Shown here one piece after another: positions 63,268-64,000 of a stretch of DNA of 64,000 nt. The position numbers and the translations under genes were made by a program. This stretch comes from an uncultured Maribacter sp. (lineage in GTDB: Bacteria; Bacteroidota; Bacteroidia; Flavobacteriales; Flavobacteriaceae): the NCBI RefSeq assembly GCF_947495965.1, contig NZ_CANMBB010000006.1, forward strand, positions 62,001 to 126,000. Reading direction: 5' to 3'. How positions within the stretch are numbered: position 1 is the first letter of the stretch; each line of letters begins with the position of its first letter. The notes under the pieces were generated by a model, which was not told where the DNA came from, searched no databases, and saw nothing but the letters and a program-made list of their open reading frames with translations.

Positions 63268-64000
63268 ATGGATACAAAAGAGTTACTAAAAAAAGTTCGT
63301 AAAATAGAAATAAAGACTAGGCGTCTTTCTGATAATATTTTTGGAGGAGAATACCACTCTACCTTTAAAGGTCGTGGTATGACATTTAGTGAAGTACGTC
63401 AATACCAATTTGGAGATGATGTACGTAGTATAGACTGGAATGTAACTGCAAGATATAACGAGCCTTTTGTAAAAGTTTTTGAAGAAGAACGGGAACTTAC
63501 CATGATGCTTATGGTAGATGTTAGTGGTTCTGAACATTTTGGCTCTAACAATCAATTTAAGAAAGAGATAATTACAGAAATAAGTGCAACACTTGCCTTT
63601 TCTGCATTACAAAATAATGATAAAGTAGGTGTAGTTTTATTCACAGATGAAGTAGAACTTTTTATTCCTCCTAAAAAAGGAAAAACACATGTTTTACGTA
63701 TTATTAGAGAACTACTAGAATTTCAACCAAAAAGTACCAAAACCAATATTGCAGAAGCATTAAAATATGTTTCTAATGTTATGAAAAAGAAAGCAATAAT
63801 TTTTGTGCTTTCAGACTTTATAGCAGACGATTATGAAAAAACTCTAAAAATTATAGGCAATAAGCATGATGTTACTGGTATAAGAATCTATGATGAAAGG
63901 GAAGAAACCATTCCAAATCTAGGTATGGTTCAAATGCAAGACGCAGAAACAGGAGCTATTAAATTAGTAAATACCCAATCTAGAAAAGTCCGTACAGCGT
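63268..64000 (+). CDS. DUF58-domain protein (cut by window edge)
   Basis: The ATG at 63268 opens a frame with no stop to the window end (244 codons). The N-terminus MDTKELLKKVRKIEIKTRRL and the signature GDDVRSIDWNVTARYNEPFVKVFEEERE mark a DUF58 protein; MLMVDVSGS begins a von Willebrand A-like domain with a near-MIDAS Asp-x-Ser-x-Ser pattern, followed by FIADDYE. It has no signal peptide. DUF58 proteins work with MoxR ATPases; together they begin the Bat operon in Bacteroidota. The C-terminal end is outside the window. Confidence 0.93.
   Translation, partial: MDTKELLKKVRKIEIKTRRLSDNIFGGEYHSTFKGRGMTFSEVRQYQFGDDVRSIDWNVTARYNEPFVKVFEEERELTMMLMVDVSGSEHFGSNNQFKKEIITEISATLAFSALQNNDKVGVVLFTDEVELFIPPKKGKTHVLRIIRELLEFQPKSTKTNIAEALKYVSNVMKKKAIIFVLSDFIADDYEKTLKIIGNKHDVTGIRIYDEREETIPNLGMVQMQDAETGAIKLVNTQSRKVRTA

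Noticed and set aside
63286-63555. Minus-strand 89-codon frame within the DUF58 gene
   Set aside because: Antisense shadow of a well-recognised coding region.

Overview
The window is AT-rich (roughly two-thirds A+T) chromosomal DNA from a Bacteroidota bacterium, most probably a marine member of the Flavobacteriaceae. The evidence is gene content: three TonB-dependent receptors (two with carboxypeptidase-regulatory-like N-domains), LspA, RecO and M23 proteins of Bacteroidota type, an OmpA/HhH pair, sulfatases and an NADP-type glutamate dehydrogenase. Several genes have the Flavobacterium-type promoter box TAnnTTTG upstream, and most starts lack a strong Shine-Dalgarno sequence. I see no rRNA, tRNA, CRISPR array, insertion sequence, prophage or integrase. 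It reads as a core-genome segment with a few accessory patches.

Layout. 1-7 kb: truncated TonB receptor, secreted endonuclease/exonuclease/phosphatase-family protein, DUF481-like outer-membrane protein, small four-helix membrane protein, full TonB receptor. 7-12 kb: four-gene minus-strand operon DUF3108 - tryptophan 2,3-dioxygenase family - M23 peptidase lipoprotein - pgi. 12-16.3 kb: uvrC and a patatin/beta-barrel protein, with a candidate small RNA just downstream. 16.3-16.9 kb: a 564-base intergenic region with a 21-bp-period direct repeat, a palindrome and a possible 28-residue membrane peptide. 16.9-22.6 kb: formyltetrahydrofolate cyclo-ligase, then the minus-strand ileS - DksA-like - adhesin-like - lspA cluster. 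22.8-30.5 kb: alanine-rich repeat lipoprotein, recO with a TonB receptor, gdhA, a trans-sulfuration enzyme, an RsiV-like lipoprotein and a DinB protein. 30.6-35.3 kb: ArsC-like protein, EamA transporter, thioesterase, an overlapping three-gene operon (flavin oxidoreductase, ACT protein, YheT-type hydrolase) and a c-type cytochrome. 35.5-40 kb: two secreted sulfatases converging on a SulP transporter. 40-52 kb: duplicated-domain lipoprotein, gpsA, pbpC, CvpA and a giant alpha-2-macroglobulin. 52-57 kb: CAP lipoprotein, 3-hydroxyanthranilate dioxygenase, DUF1304, ALDH7, a GC-rich hairpin cluster and the OmpA/HhH pair. 57-64 kb: acyl-ACP desaturase, phosphoesterase, PfkB kinase, AlbA_2 protein, SDR, and the start of a moxR-DUF58 operon.

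Functional links. Tryptophan dioxygenase (first kynurenine step) and HaaO (last ring-opening step) both occur but 42 kb apart. The alpha-2-macroglobulin and PbpC are known genomic partners in proteobacteria and lie 1.6 kb apart here. The sulfatases release sulfate next to a SulP anion transporter. The most interesting unexplained material is non-coding: the candidate small RNA at about 12036-12140 (minus), whose 17-nt linker recurs exactly downstream of the 40271-41188 gene and is nearly complementary to sequences at both stop codons of the OmpA/HhH operon; the 16.6-16.84 kb regulatory region with its micro-ORF; and hairpin elements at 55.3 kb and 63.2 kb.
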